Assembly: GCF_014904795.1 (NCBI RefSeq)
Contig: NZ_JACZFS010000057.1
Coordinates: forward strand, 1-41,927
From: Nisaea nitritireducens
GTDB lineage: Bacteria > Pseudomonadota > Alphaproteobacteria > Thalassobaculales > Thalassobaculaceae
Direction: 5' to 3'
DNA length: 41,927 bases
The notes below the pieces were generated by a model. It made no database searches and was not told the DNA's origin. It saw only the letters and a list, made by a program, of their open reading frames with translations. Positions 1 through 12,789 of the stretch are shown piece by piece. The translations under genes were made by a program, and so were the position numbers. The first letter of the stretch is position 1. The number at the start of each line of letters is the position of its first letter.

Positions 1-21
1 CGCGAAGGGTCGTCGCGCGCC

Positions 22-1812
22 CTACTCCGCCGAAATCGCCATCCCCGCAGCCGCTGAATCCGCGAACTGTAGCTCGGCCAGATGGCGGTAGAGCGGGTTG
101 CTCTCAAGCAGCTCGGAATGCTTGCCTTCGGCGATCAGGCGGCCGTCTTCCAGCACCAGGATGCGGTCCGCTTTCAGCACCGTGGCGAGGCGGTGGGCGA
201 TGACCAGCGTGGTACGGCCCGGCATGATGGCTTCGAGCGCCTTCTGCACGGCCCGCTCGCTTTCGGCATCGAGCGCGCTGGTTGCTTCGTCCAGCAGCAG
301 GATGACCGGGTCGCGCAGGATGGCGCGGGCGATGGCGATACGCTGGCGCTGGCCGCCGGAGAGGCGCACGCCTTTCTCACCAAGGTGGGTTGCGAAACCT
401 TCCGGTAGGGCCTCGATAAAGCTTTTCGCATTGGCTGCCTCGGCGGCGGCGATCACCTCTTCATCCGCCGCATCCGGGCGGCCGTAGCGGATATTCTCCA
501 TCGCATTGTCGGAGAAGATCACCGGCTCCTGCGGCACCAGGCCGATCAGCGAGCGGAAGGCGCGCGGGTCGGCCTCCGTCAGATCGACTCCGTCGATCCG
601 GATATGCCCCGCCTGCGGGTCGTAGAAGCGCAGCAGAAGTTGGAAGATGGTCGACTTGCCGGCGCCGGACGGGCCGACGATGGCGACCCGCTCGCCGGGC
701 TTCACGGACGCGGTGAAACCGGAAAGCGACGGGATGTCCGGCCGGGCCGGATAGCAGAAGTCGACATCTTCAAAACTGACCAGCCCCTTTGCCGGATCGG
801 TCAGGGGCACAGGATTGGCCGGTGCGGAGACGTCGCTCTCCGCCTGCAGGAGGCCCATTAGACGTTCCATGGCGCCTGCGGCCCGCTGCAGGTCGCCAAG
901 GACCTCTGAGAGGGCTCCTGTGGAGCCTGCGACGACGGCAGCATAGAAGACGAAGGCTGAAAGCTCGCCCGCACTGATCCGGCCGGCCAGAACGTCCCGG
1001 CCGCCGATCCAGAGAATCACGGCGATGGAGCCGAAGACCAGTGATATGACGATAGCGGTAAGAGCAGCGCGGGCCCTGATCCGGCCGAGGGCGGCACTCA
1101 ACGCATTCTCGACCCGGGAGCCGAACCGCTCGCGGTCCACCGGCTCGTGCGCAAAGGCCTGGACCGCACGGATCCCGTAGAGCGTTTCCTCCGCGTAGGA
1201 GCCGAGATCAGCCACCCGGTCTTGGGTATCGCGGGACAGCCGCCGCACCTTGCGGCCAAGCACGATGATCGGGATCACCACGATGGGCACGACCAGCAGG
1301 ACATAGCCGGACAGCTTGGCACTGGTGATCAGCAGCATGACCAGCGCGCCACAGAACAGCAGCGTGTTGCGCAAGGCGATGGAGACGGAGGAGCCGACCA
1401 CGGTTTGCACCAGCGTGGTGTCGGTGGCCAGGCGGGACAGCAGCTCGCCCGTGCGAGTGGTTTCAAAGAAACCGGGGCTGAGGGAGATCACATGGTTGAA
1501 CACGGCCTTGCGGATATCCGCCACCACACGCTCGCCGATCCAGGAGACCAGGAAGAACCGCGCATAGCTCGAACCGGCCAGCAGAACGACGACGCCCATC
1601 AGGACGATCACCGCTCCGTCCAGCAATGCCGGATCGCCTGCGGAGAATCCCTTGTCCACCAGCAGGCGCAGCCCGTTGCCCATGGCCAGCACCGTGACGG
1701 CGGCGACGATCAGCGCGACCGCGGCACCGGCAACCTGCAGCCGATAGGGCCGGATGAACGGCAACAAAGCCCTCAGGGGACCAAGATTGCGCCGGCTATT
1801 CTGTTCGCTCAT
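22..1812 (-). CDS. ABC exporter, fused permease and ATPase (ABCB/MsbA type)
   Basis: A 596-residue half-transporter that would work as an inner-membrane homodimer exporting a lipid or other hydrophobic substrate; the substrate cannot be read from sequence. Residues about 20-310 form a six-helix type-I exporter domain. The C-terminal ATPase has Walker [10 protein letters not shown] (about 380-388), signature LSGGQ and Walker [13 protein letters not shown], followed by the H-loop AHRLAT. I chose ATG at 1812 because a GGGA lies just upstream; the in-frame TTG five codons earlier has no better support. The gene stands alone, divergent from rpmE. MsbA-like lipid flipping is one possibility, but many paralogues look the same. 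Confidence 0.9.
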   Translation of the reverse strand: MSEQNSRRNLGPLRALLPFIRPYRLQVAGAAVALIVAAVTVLAMGNGLRLLVDKGFSAGDPALLDGAVIVLMGVVVLLAGSSYARFFLVSWIGERVVADIRKAVFNHVISLSPGFFETTRTGELLSRLATDTTLVQTVVGSSVSIALRNTLLFCGALVMLLITSAKLSGYVLLVVPIVVIPIIVLGRKVRRLSRDTQDRVADLGSYAEETLYGIRAVQAFAHEPVDRERFGSRVENALSAALGRIRARAALTAIVISLVFGSIAVILWIGGRDVLAGRISAGELSAFVFYAAVVAGSTGALSEVLGDLQRAAGAMERLMGLLQAESDVSAPANPVPLTDPAKGLVSFEDVDFCYPARPDIPSLSGFTASVKPGERVAIVGPSGAGKSTIFQLLLRFYDPQAGHIRIDGVDLTEADPRAFRSLIGLVPQEPVIFSDNAMENIRYGRPDAADEEVIAAAEAANAKSFIEALPEGFATHLGEKGVRLSGGQRQRIAIARAILRDPVILLLDEATSALDAESERAVQKALEAIMPGRTTLVIAHRLATVLKADRILVLEDGRLIAEGKHSELLESNPLYRHLAELQFADSAAAGMAISAE

Positions 1813-1938
1813 ATCGGATTCCCACAAAAACAGGTCCCTTCGCCCTTGCGCTCGGTCCCTGTCTCCTTTATATCGTCGCGCTCTTATTCACGGATTGATA
1901 CCCGCGCCCATGAACGCTCGGGGGCAGGAGTACGAAAA

Positions 1939-2157
1939 ATGAAGGCTGATATCCATCCCGAATATCACGCGATCACAGTCGTGATGACCGATGGCACCGA
2001 ATACCAGACCCAGTCGACCTGGGGTAAAGAGGGCGACGTGCTTCGGCTCGAAATCGACCCGCTGACCCATCCGGCTTGGACCGGCCAGCACCGGATCCTC
2101 GACAGTGGCGGTCAGGTTGCGCGCTTCAACAAGCGCTTCGCCAACCTCGGTATCTAA
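1939..2157 (+). CDS. rpmE: 50S ribosomal protein L31
   Basis: A 72-residue protein beginning [10 protein letters not shown] and containing the characteristic stretch [12 protein letters not shown] and the C-terminal FNKRFANLG. It belongs to the large ribosomal subunit near the central protuberance. It lacks the CxxC zinc-binding cysteines of the classical zinc-containing form, so this is a cysteine-free version. The ATG has a GGGGCAGGAG ribosome-binding region 8-18 bases upstream. The gene is monocistronic, closed by a strong hairpin terminator 45 bases after the stop. Confidence 0.95.
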   Translation: MKADIHPEYHAITVVMTDGTEYQTQSTWGKEGDVLRLEIDPLTHPAWTGQHRILDSGGQVARFNKRFANLGI

Positions 2158-2198
2158 TACCAAGACGAATTGCCGCAGGCTTCGGCCGGCGGAAACTG

Positions 2199-2227
2199 AA
2201 CGGGCGTCCTTCGGGGCGCCCGTTTTT
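2199..2227 (+). terminator. Intrinsic terminator of rpmE
   Basis: A 9-bp stem (CGGGCGTCC paired with GGGCGCCCG, one U-G pair) closed by a TTCG tetraloop and followed by TTTTTG. This is a textbook rho-independent terminator and isolates rpmE from the heat-shock gene that follows. Confidence 0.9.
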
Positions 2228-2245
2228 GTTTGCGTATTTTTCCCT

Positions 2246-2274
2246 CTTGAATCCGTTTTCCCGCTTTCCCAGAT
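2246..2274 (+). promoter_or_regulatory. Sigma-32 (RpoH)-like promoter of the first sHsp gene
   Basis: CTTGAA at 2246-2251, a 16-bp spacer, then CCCAGAT at 2268-2274. This fits the heat-shock sigma factor pattern of a CTTGAA -35 and a CCCATnT-like -10 element. It would start transcription near 2281-2283, just where the structured leader begins. The role is inferred from the match and from the gene downstream. Confidence 0.6.
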
Positions 2275-2282
2275 CTTGGTCA

Positions 2283-2385
2283 GCGCCGTTGCCACCTTCG
2301 GGACGGTGCAATGAAACGCCACCCGGCCAGCGATATGGCGGGTGACAGATTGACGACCATGTTGCTTGGAAAGGATATGGATCCA
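2283..2385 (+). ncRNA. ROSE-like RNA thermometer in the sHsp leader
   Basis: Three consecutive hairpins lie between the predicted transcription start and the start codon. Hairpin I pairs GCGCCGT (2283-2289) with ACGGTGC (2303-2309). Hairpin II pairs CACCC (2320-2324) plus GCCA (2326-2329) with TGGC plus GGGTG (2336-2344). Hairpin III pairs CCATGTTGCT (2357-2366) with AGGATATGG (2372-2380) across a 5-base loop, burying the Shine-Dalgarno AGGA. Its 5' arm contains TTGCT, matching the U(U/C)GCU anti-Shine-Dalgarno motif of ROSE elements, with the G unpaired. ROSE thermometers are known upstream of alphaproteobacterial small heat-shock genes; the fold here was drawn by hand. Confidence 0.65.
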
Positions 2386-2853
2386 ATGCGTACGATCGAT
2401 TTTTCTCCGATGTTCCGTAATTCCGTCGGTTTCGACCGCATGGCGCAGCTTGCCGATGCGGCACTTCGCGCGCCTGCCACCGGCAGCCAGCCAGCCTACC
2501 CGCCCTACAATATCGAGAAAGTCAGCGAGGACGACTACCGTATCTCAATGGCTGTCGCAGGATTTGCCGAAAAGGATATCGACGTCACGGTGAAAGAGAA
2601 CTCTCTCATCATCACCGGCAAGGTCGAGAAGACCGAGGATGGCGAGGGCCGGGAATTCCTGCATCGCGGCATCGCCGAACGCGCTTTCGAGCGCCGGTTC
2701 GAGCTCGCCGACTTCATCAAGGTGACCGGCGCCAATCTGGAGAATGGCCTGCTCCATGTCTCCCTCGTGCGCGAAGTCCCCGAAGAGGCGAAGCCGCGCA
2801 AGATTGAAGTACGGCCATCCGTGAAGGCCATCGAAGGTAAGAAGGCGGCCTAA
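2386..2853 (+). CDS. Small heat-shock protein, Hsp20/IbpA family
   Basis: A 155-residue ATP-independent holdase chaperone. It starts MRTIDFSPMFRNSVGFDR, has the IbpA-type linker YPPYNIEK, then the alpha-crystallin domain (about 45-130) with YRISMAVAGF and the ENGLLHVSL motif, and ends in a short tail. The start at 2386 is preferred over ATG 2377 and the upstream ATG 2311 because AGGA (2372-2375) lies 10 bases before 2386 and too close to 2377. The gene is monocistronic between a sigma-32-like promoter/thermometer and a strong terminator. A paralogue lies at 19125. Confidence 0.93.
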   Translation: MRTIDFSPMFRNSVGFDRMAQLADAALRAPATGSQPAYPPYNIEKVSEDDYRISMAVAGFAEKDIDVTVKENSLIITGKVEKTEDGEGREFLHRGIAERAFERRFELADFIKVTGANLENGLLHVSLVREVPEEAKPRKIEVRPSVKAIEGKKAA

Positions 2854-2881
2854 CCCCCCACCGCTTTCTGCCCCCCGAACA

Positions 2882-2928
2882 AAGAATGCCCGGACCGCCT
2901 CCACTCGGTTCGGGCATTCTGTTTTTTT
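2882..2928 (+). terminator. Intrinsic terminator of the first sHsp gene
   Basis: AAGAATGCCCG pairs with CGGGCATTCT across an imperfect upper stem (ACCG/CGGT), followed by GTTTTTTTG. It lies 30 bases after the sHsp stop codon. Confidence 0.88.
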
Positions 2929-2987
2929 GCTCCGTCACCGCCCGAGTTCGATGAAATTTCATGAAAGACAGGCGCGCCCGACGATCG

Positions 2988-3107
2988 GTGGATCCCGACC
3001 TGCGTCGGGATGACGATTGCTTGTGGCTAATACTTAGCGAACTGTCAGACAGGAAATCCTCAAGCGCCCACCCCCTCCCCGTCATCCCGACGCAGGTCGG
3101 GATCCAC
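2988..3107 (+). repeat. Paired intergenic palindromic element, 27-bp inverted repeats
   Basis: The 27 bases at 2988-3014 recur as an exact reverse complement at 3081-3107. Each copy is itself a hairpin (ATCCCGAC, loop CTGC, GTCGGGAT) and carries a GTCATCCC/GGGATGAC end. The 66 bases between hold no gene. The arrangement resembles REP/BIME-type extragenic elements, and a related two-hairpin element sits at 41165-41244. It lies between the convergent sHsp and GST genes, where it could act as a bidirectional transcript end. Confidence 0.7.
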
Positions 3108-3130
3108 GGACGGCAGGGTAGAGGCCGGTT

Positions 3131-3735
3131 TCAAGCAGCGACGGGCTGCAGCTCCAGCGCCGTCTCGCAGCGTGCAATCCAGGCTGTGAGGTTTGGTCGG
3201 ACCGACAGATCGAAGCCACCCTCTCCGGCCAACCGCGTATAGGCCAGTAAGGAGATGTCGGCCACGGTAAGGGTCTCGCCGACAAGGAAGCTCTTGCCCG
3301 CGAGCTGGCTTTCCATGTGATCCAGCGCCTGCTCGCCCCGCTCCACCCGCCAGGCTTCCCGCTGATCGGCGGATTTTCCCTGATAGACCATGTGGAAACG
3401 GCAGACGGCGGCATAGGGCTCGTGGCTGTACTGCTCCCAGAACAGCCATTCGTTCACCTTGGCCCGCAGGAACGGATCCTGCGGCAGCAAGGCCGTATTC
3501 TCAGCCAGATAAAGCAGCACAGCGTTCGACTGGGCCAGCGTTTTGCCGCCGCCGAAATCAACTGCCGGCACCTGTCCCGCCGGGTTCACCGCCAGGAAGT
3601 CCGGTGTCCGGCTTTCGCCTGTCATGATGTCGACATCGACAAACCGGTAGCCGAGGCCGAGCCAGTCCGCCGCATAGACGATCTTCAGACAATTTCCGGA
3701 ACGCCGGTCCCCATAGAGCGTGAATGCGGGCGCGC

Positions 3736-3739
<4 letters not shown>
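3131..3739 (-). CDS. Glutathione S-transferase family protein
   Basis: A 202-residue protein with an N-terminal thioredoxin-like domain (APAFTLYGDRRSGNCLKI, then NPAGQVPAVDF with the cis-Pro, and AQSNAVLLYLAE supplying the gamma-glutamyl contact) and a C-terminal helical domain (KSFLVGETLTVADISLLAY). The likely function is glutathione conjugation or thiol transfer; the substrate is unknown. The start is GTG at 3739, whose TGA overlaps the gltB stop (GTGA), suggesting translational coupling to the glutamate synthase operon. Longer forms starting further upstream would be read inside gltB and show no GST homology. Confidence 0.88.
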
Positions 3740-8289
<4,550 letters not shown>

Positions 8290-8305
8290 ATCGATCACCC
8301 TCGGC

Positions 8306-9748
8306 TCAGGAAGCGAGATCGAGCGCGGCGTTGGCCTGTCGCTCGATATAGGCATGCATTTGATCGGCAACGTCACGACCGTCACGAACGGCCCAGACCA
8401 CGAGAGACGCACCGCGCACGATGTCACCCGCGGCGAAGACGCCGTCGAGGCTGGTCATCATGGACGAGAAGTCGATCGAGAGAGTTCCCCAGCGGGACAC
8501 CTTCAATTCTTCCTCGCCGAACATGGTCGGCATGTCCTCCGGATCGAAGCCGAGCGCCAGGATCGCCATGTCAGCCGGGATCGTGAAGCTGCTGTCCTCG
8601 ACCACTTCAGGCGCCTGACGCCCGGTCGCGTCCGGCACACCGAGATGAATGCGGTGGCACCGCACACCGTCGACAACATCGTCGCCGGTGAAGGCCTCGG
8701 GGGCCGACAGCCACATGAACTCGACGCCTTCTTCCTCGGCGTTCTGAACCTCGCGCTGGGAGCCCGGCATGTTGGCCTTGTCCCGGCGATAGACGCATTT
8801 CACCGATTTGGCGCCCTGGCGAATGGCCGTGCGCACACAATCCATCGCCGTGTCGCCGCCGCCGATGACGACGATGTTCTTGCCCTCGGCATTCAGACTC
8901 CCGTCCTCGAAAGCCGGAACGGTGTCGCCGAGCCCCTTGCGGTTGGAGGCCGTCAGATAATCCAGCGCCGGATGGACATTGCCGAGACCGACGCCCGGGC
9001 ATTTCATATCCCGCGCCTTGTAGACGCCGGTGGCAACCAGAACCGCGGCGTGTTTCTCGCGCAGCTCGGCAACGGTGATGTCCTTGCCGACATCGACCCC
9101 GGTATGAAAATGAATGCCGCTCTCTTCCAGAACCCGGGTGCGTCGCTGGACGACGTCCTTCTCCAGCTTGAAATTCGGGATGCCATAAATCATCAGGCCG
9201 CCGATCCGGTCGTACCGGTCGTAGACATGCACCTGATAGCCGCGCTTGCGGAGCTGCTCCGCCGCCGCGAGCCCGCCGGGGCCGCCGCCAATGATGCCGA
9301 TGCTTTCCTTGCGCTCGGCAACCGGTTTCACAGGCTTCACCCAGCCCTGCTCGAAAGCGGTCTCGGTGATGTACTTTTCAACGGAGCCGATAGTGACCGA
9401 GTCAAAGCCCTTCTCGATCACGCAATTCCCCTCGCAGAGACGATCCTGCGGGCATATACGGCCGCAGATTTCCGGGAAATTGTTCGTGGCGCTGGAGATC
9501 TCGTAAGCTTCTTCCAACCGGCCTTCGGCCGTCAGCATCAGCCAGTCGGGGATGTTGTTGGAAAGCGGGCAATGCACCTGGCAATAGGGCACGCCACACT
9601 GGGAGCACCGGCTCGCCTGCTCTTGCGCCTGATCCTCGACGAACTCGTCATAGATCTCGCCAAAATCCTGCCGCCGGTCTTCGGCGTCACGCTTGGCCGG
9701 CATCCGCTTCGCGGTGTGGACGAATTTCAGCATACGGTCGGTAGTCAT
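8306..9748 (-). CDS. gltD: Glutamate synthase (NADPH) small subunit
   Basis: A 480-residue FAD/NADPH subunit that passes electrons to GltB. The N-terminal domain carries two cysteine clusters for 4Fe-4S centres (RCSQCGVPYCQVHCP and CGRICPQDRLCEGNC). The FAD-binding Rossmann motif is GIIGGGPGGLAAAEQLRKRG, and the NADPH-binding motif is VVIGGGDTAMDC. The C-terminal VFAAGDIVRGASLVVWAV closes the FAD site. The ATG at 9748 has GGAGAG upstream. It is the first gene of the gltD-gltB-GST operon. Its leader contains a GGCCC-GAA-GGGCC hairpin near 9765-9777. Confidence 0.97.
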   Translation of the reverse strand: MTTDRMLKFVHTAKRMPAKRDAEDRRQDFGEIYDEFVEDQAQEQASRCSQCGVPYCQVHCPLSNNIPDWLMLTAEGRLEEAYEISSATNNFPEICGRICPQDRLCEGNCVIEKGFDSVTIGSVEKYITETAFEQGWVKPVKPVAERKESIGIIGGGPGGLAAAEQLRKRGYQVHVYDRYDRIGGLMIYGIPNFKLEKDVVQRRTRVLEESGIHFHTGVDVGKDITVAELREKHAAVLVATGVYKARDMKCPGVGLGNVHPALDYLTASNRKGLGDTVPAFEDGSLNAEGKNIVVIGGGDTAMDCVRTAIRQGAKSVKCVYRRDKANMPGSQREVQNAEEEGVEFMWLSAPEAFTGDDVVDGVRCHRIHLGVPDATGRQAPEVVEDSSFTIPADMAILALGFDPEDMPTMFGEEELKVSRWGTLSIDFSSMMTSLDGVFAAGDIVRGASLVVWAVRDGRDVADQMHAYIERQANAALDLAS

Positions 9749-10099
9749 TGCGCTCTCTCCCGCGGCCCTTCGGGCCTTATTCCTCTTCAGGCTTGCACCG
9801 CCCGAATTGTCTTTCGGACGTCACTATACCTCATTGGGGAGCGCCTATCTACGGAAAGGAACCGAAAAGGTCAATAGTTAGGACTAATTTTCTTGGCCAA
9901 CACGGGTGCGCTTGCGACGCACGGCAGCATGCGCAAACCACGATCAATATTTAGTCTCGATTCGAGACTTTATGCCATATTCTTTCTGTCGCAACGGGAT
10001 GTTATAGTCTTATTCACGCTACATGCAGGAGATCGGGGGCTCCGGCGACGGTCGCGAGTTTCCTTACACCCTCGACAAAACCAAGACCGGAGCCTGACG
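9749..10099. other. Divergent intergenic region between gltD and uppP
   Basis: About 350 bases with no supported gene. It should hold the promoters of both the gltD operon (minus) and uppP (plus). A TATAGT reading toward gltD lies near 9820-9830, and a TATAGT reading toward uppP at 10003-10008. A 17-base palindrome (AGTCTCGA, T, TCGAGACT) sits at 9953-9969 and could be an operator. An open frame runs into uppP from 9893 but looks like untranslated sequence. Confidence 0.5.
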
Positions 10100-10900
10100 G
10101 TGCCGATACTTCATCTGGCTATCCTTGCCCTCGTTCAGGGCATCACCGAATTCCTGCCCATCTCCTCCAGCGGTCATCTTGTCCTCGTCCCCTATGTGAT
10201 GGAATGGCAGGATCAGGGTCTCATGCTGGATATTGCTGTCCATGTCGGCACGCTCGGCGCCGTGATGGTCTATGCATGGCGCGAGATCGGCATGATGCTC
10301 ACCGGTTTCTGGAAACTGATACGGGGGCGTGTCGATCAAGGCACCCGGCTGATGCTGCAAGTCATCCTCGGCTCTATCCCGGTGGTCATTGCAGGTTACG
10401 CCATTGCCAAATATGCCGGCGGCATGTTGCGCAGCGTGGAAATCATCGGCTGGACGACACTCGGCTTCGGCCTGCTGCTCGGCCTGGCGGATCGGGTCGG
10501 CATGACGGTACGACGCCTTGAACACATGAGCTATGGCGGCGCCCTGGCCATCGGCTTGGCACAGGTCCTGGCTCTGATCCCCGGCACCAGCCGCTCCGGC
10601 ATCACCATGACCATGGCGCGGTTTCTCGGCTTCGAGCGGGCCGACGCGGCACGCTTCTCCTTGCTGCTCTCAATCCCGGCAATCGCCGGCGCCGGGACCC
10701 TCTCCGGCATCGAGCTCTGGCAGAGCGGCGATGTCAGCCTGACCCGCGACGCCTTGACGGCGGCAGGCCTCGCCTTTGCCTCCGCCCTGGTCGCGATCAC
10801 CCTGATGATGGCCTGGCTGAAACATGCCGGGTTCATGCCCTTCGTGGTCTATCGGATCCTGCTCGGCGCCCTTCTGCTCTATCTGGTTTATGCCGTCTGA
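10100..10900 (+). CDS. uppP: Undecaprenyl-diphosphatase
   Basis: A 266-residue integral membrane phosphatase of the BacA/UppP family that recycles undecaprenyl pyrophosphate to the monophosphate carrier used for peptidoglycan and polysaccharide synthesis. It has both signature motifs, GITEFLPISSSGHL (about 13-26) and PGTSRSGIT (about 160-168), within roughly eight hydrophobic helices. I chose GTG 10100: GGAG at 10089-10092 sits 7 bases upstream and the product then begins VPILHLAILALVQG, as expected for the family. It stands alone, with a short gap before the FAH-family gene. Confidence 0.94.
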   Translation: MPILHLAILALVQGITEFLPISSSGHLVLVPYVMEWQDQGLMLDIAVHVGTLGAVMVYAWREIGMMLTGFWKLIRGRVDQGTRLMLQVILGSIPVVIAGYAIAKYAGGMLRSVEIIGWTTLGFGLLLGLADRVGMTVRRLEHMSYGGALAIGLAQVLALIPGTSRSGITMTMARFLGFERADAARFSLLLSIPAIAGAGTLSGIELWQSGDVSLTRDALTAAGLAFASALVAITLMMAWLKHAGFMPFVVYRILLGALLLYLVYAV

Positions 10901-10994
10901 CGGCACTCATTGATGCCGGATCGGGCATCGACCGCAGCCGGCGGGATTTCTAGACTTCCGACAAAATCACACCGAAACGCCAGGGAGGCGGCAT

Positions 10995-11846
10995 ATGAGG
11001 TTCGCGACGTTTGAATTGGATGGCAAGACGGTCTGGGGACTGGCAACGGACAAAGGGCTGCATGCGGTCGATGCCGCCACACTTGCCCGCTACCCAAGCC
11101 TGAAGGCCGCCATAGCCGCGAACGCACTGACCGGGATCGCCGCCGCCCTTAAAGACAGCGCCCCGTCGGTCTCCCTGGAGGACGCACACTTCCTTCCAGT
11201 CATTCCCGATCCCGAGAAAATTCTTTGTGTCGGCCTGAATTACGAGGCGCACCGCATCGAGGGAGGTTGGCCGGAAGTAGAGCATCCGACGATCTTCGCC
11301 CGCTTCGCCAACACGCAGATCGGCCACCGCGAGCCGCTGATCAAGCCGAAGGTTTCCGACATGCTGGATTACGAGGCGGAGCTTGCCGTCGTCATCGGCA
11401 AGCCCGGGCGGCATATCACCGAGGCTGACGCGATGGACCATGTCTCGGGATACGCCTGCTACAATGAAGGCAGTGTGCGCGACTGGCAGCGCCACACCAC
11501 CCAGTTCACGCCGGGCAAGAACTTCATCGGCACCGGCGCTTTCGGACCGTGCCTGGTGACGAAAGACGAAATCCCGGACCTTGGCCCTCTGGTAATGGAA
11601 GCGCGGCTGAACGGCGAGGTCATGCAGCACACGAAGCTGGATGACCTGATCTTTTCCATCCCGCGCCTGATCAACTACATCAGTACCTTCACCGAGCTGG
11701 TACCGGGCGATGTCATCGTTACCGGCACACCGGGCGGGGTCGGCTCTCGCCGGGACCCGCAAGTCTGGATGAAGCCGGGCGACGAGATCGTGATCGAGAT
11801 CGACAAGATCGGCCTGCTGTCCAACACCATCGTCTCGGAAGCCTGA
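10995..11846 (+). CDS. Fumarylacetoacetate hydrolase (FAH) family protein
   Basis: A 283-residue enzyme with the FAH C-terminal domain. Metal-ligand residues appear in DYEAELAVVIG (Glu127 and Glu129), and the domain contains NYEAHRIEG, GYACYNEGSVRDWQ and TGTPGGVGSRRDP. Members hydrolyse or decarboxylate 2-oxo acids (acylpyruvate, 2-hydroxyhepta-diene-dioate and similar); the exact substrate is not readable. AGGGAGG lies directly before the ATG. Only 4 bases separate it from the following metallo-hydrolase gene, so the two are probably co-transcribed. Confidence 0.9.
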   Translation: MRFATFELDGKTVWGLATDKGLHAVDAATLARYPSLKAAIAANALTGIAAALKDSAPSVSLEDAHFLPVIPDPEKILCVGLNYEAHRIEGGWPEVEHPTIFARFANTQIGHREPLIKPKVSDMLDYEAELAVVIGKPGRHITEADAMDHVSGYACYNEGSVRDWQRHTTQFTPGKNFIGTGAFGPCLVTKDEIPDLGPLVMEARLNGEVMQHTKLDDLIFSIPRLINYISTFTELVPGDVIVTGTPGGVGSRRDPQVWMKPGDEIVIEIDKIGLLSNTIVSEA

Positions 11847-11850
11847 CCCG

Positions 11851-12741
11851 GTGGCGACGGTCATTCCCTTCGACCGGAATTTCGAGCCGCCCTATGGCGT
11901 CATTGAGCGGCTCGCTCCCGGTCTCCGGCGGATCGTCGCCCGGAATCCCGGCCCCTTCACCTTTCGGGGAACGGCGACCTTCATCGTCGGCGAGGGGAAT
12001 GTCGCCGTCATCGATCCGGGACCGGATCTGCCCGATCACGTTCAAACACTGCTGGCCGGGCTCGGTGACGAGACTGTGACGCATATTCTTGTCACCCATA
12101 CCCATCTCGACCATTCACCCGCTGCCGCCGCACTGAAAGCAGCGACAGGCGCACCGACTTATGGCTTCGGCCCGCACGGCCGGGGGCCGGACGGCATTGA
12201 GGCCGGTGGGGACGCGGAGTTCTCGCCGGATATCGTGCTGCGGGATGGGGACCTGATAGACGGAGAAGGCTGGCGGCTTGAGGCCCTCCATACGCCGGGG
12301 CACACCTCGAACCACCTGGCCTTCGCCTGGCCGGACCGGCAGATCCTCTTTCCCGGCGATCTGGTGATGGGCTGGTCGACCAGCGTGGTCTCACCGCCGG
12401 ATGGTAATATGGGGGATTACCTCCAGAGCCTTGACCGACTGCTCGAGCGGGACGACGAGATCTATTGGCCGACCCATGGCGGGCCAATCCGGAACCCGAA
12501 ACCGTTTGTCGAGGCGTTCATCGCCCACCGCCGGGACCGGGAAGATGAAATCCTCGCCTGCCTCGGGGATGGCCTGGAATACATTTCAGACATGGTACCG
12601 GCGATCTACGCCGATGTGCCGCCAGCCGTACATGGCGCCGCCGCACGCTCCCTTCTGGCAGCCCTGATACACCTCGTGGAGAGTGGACGGGTGCACTGCG
12701 AAGGCACCGCCGATGAAGAGAGCAGGTTCATCTTATCTTAA
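11851..12741 (+). CDS. MBL-fold metallo-hydrolase, LACTB2-like
   Basis: A 296-residue metallo-beta-lactamase-fold hydrolase. The dinuclear metal site is visible as THTHLDH (HxHxDH, residues 83-88), with HTPGHTSNH and FPGDLVMG supplying the further ligands. A C-terminal helical segment (DVPPAVHGAAARSLLAALIHLVESGRV) resembles the winged-helix tail of LACTB2-type proteins, some of which are ribonucleases. The substrate is unknown. The GTG start is 4 bases after the FAH-family stop and gives the expected N-terminus. Confidence 0.88.
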   Translation: MATVIPFDRNFEPPYGVIERLAPGLRRIVARNPGPFTFRGTATFIVGEGNVAVIDPGPDLPDHVQTLLAGLGDETVTHILVTHTHLDHSPAAAALKAATGAPTYGFGPHGRGPDGIEAGGDAEFSPDIVLRDGDLIDGEGWRLEALHTPGHTSNHLAFAWPDRQILFPGDLVMGWSTSVVSPPDGNMGDYLQSLDRLLERDDEIYWPTHGGPIRNPKPFVEAFIAHRRDREDEILACLGDGLEYISDMVPAIYADVPPAVHGAAARSLLAALIHLVESGRVHCEGTADEESRFILS

Positions 12742-12789
12742 GTATATTAATATTAATTTTCCCGGCTTGTGCCGTTTTGCACATGACGC

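Noticed and set aside
1147-1938. Long extension of the rpmE frame upstream
   Set aside because: It is antisense to the ABC exporter; L31 starts at ATG 1939 with its own ribosome-binding site.
9893-10099. N-terminal extension of uppP
   Set aside because: The added residues are not membrane-like and UppP normally begins at the PILHL helix; GTG 10100 has a good ribosome-binding site.
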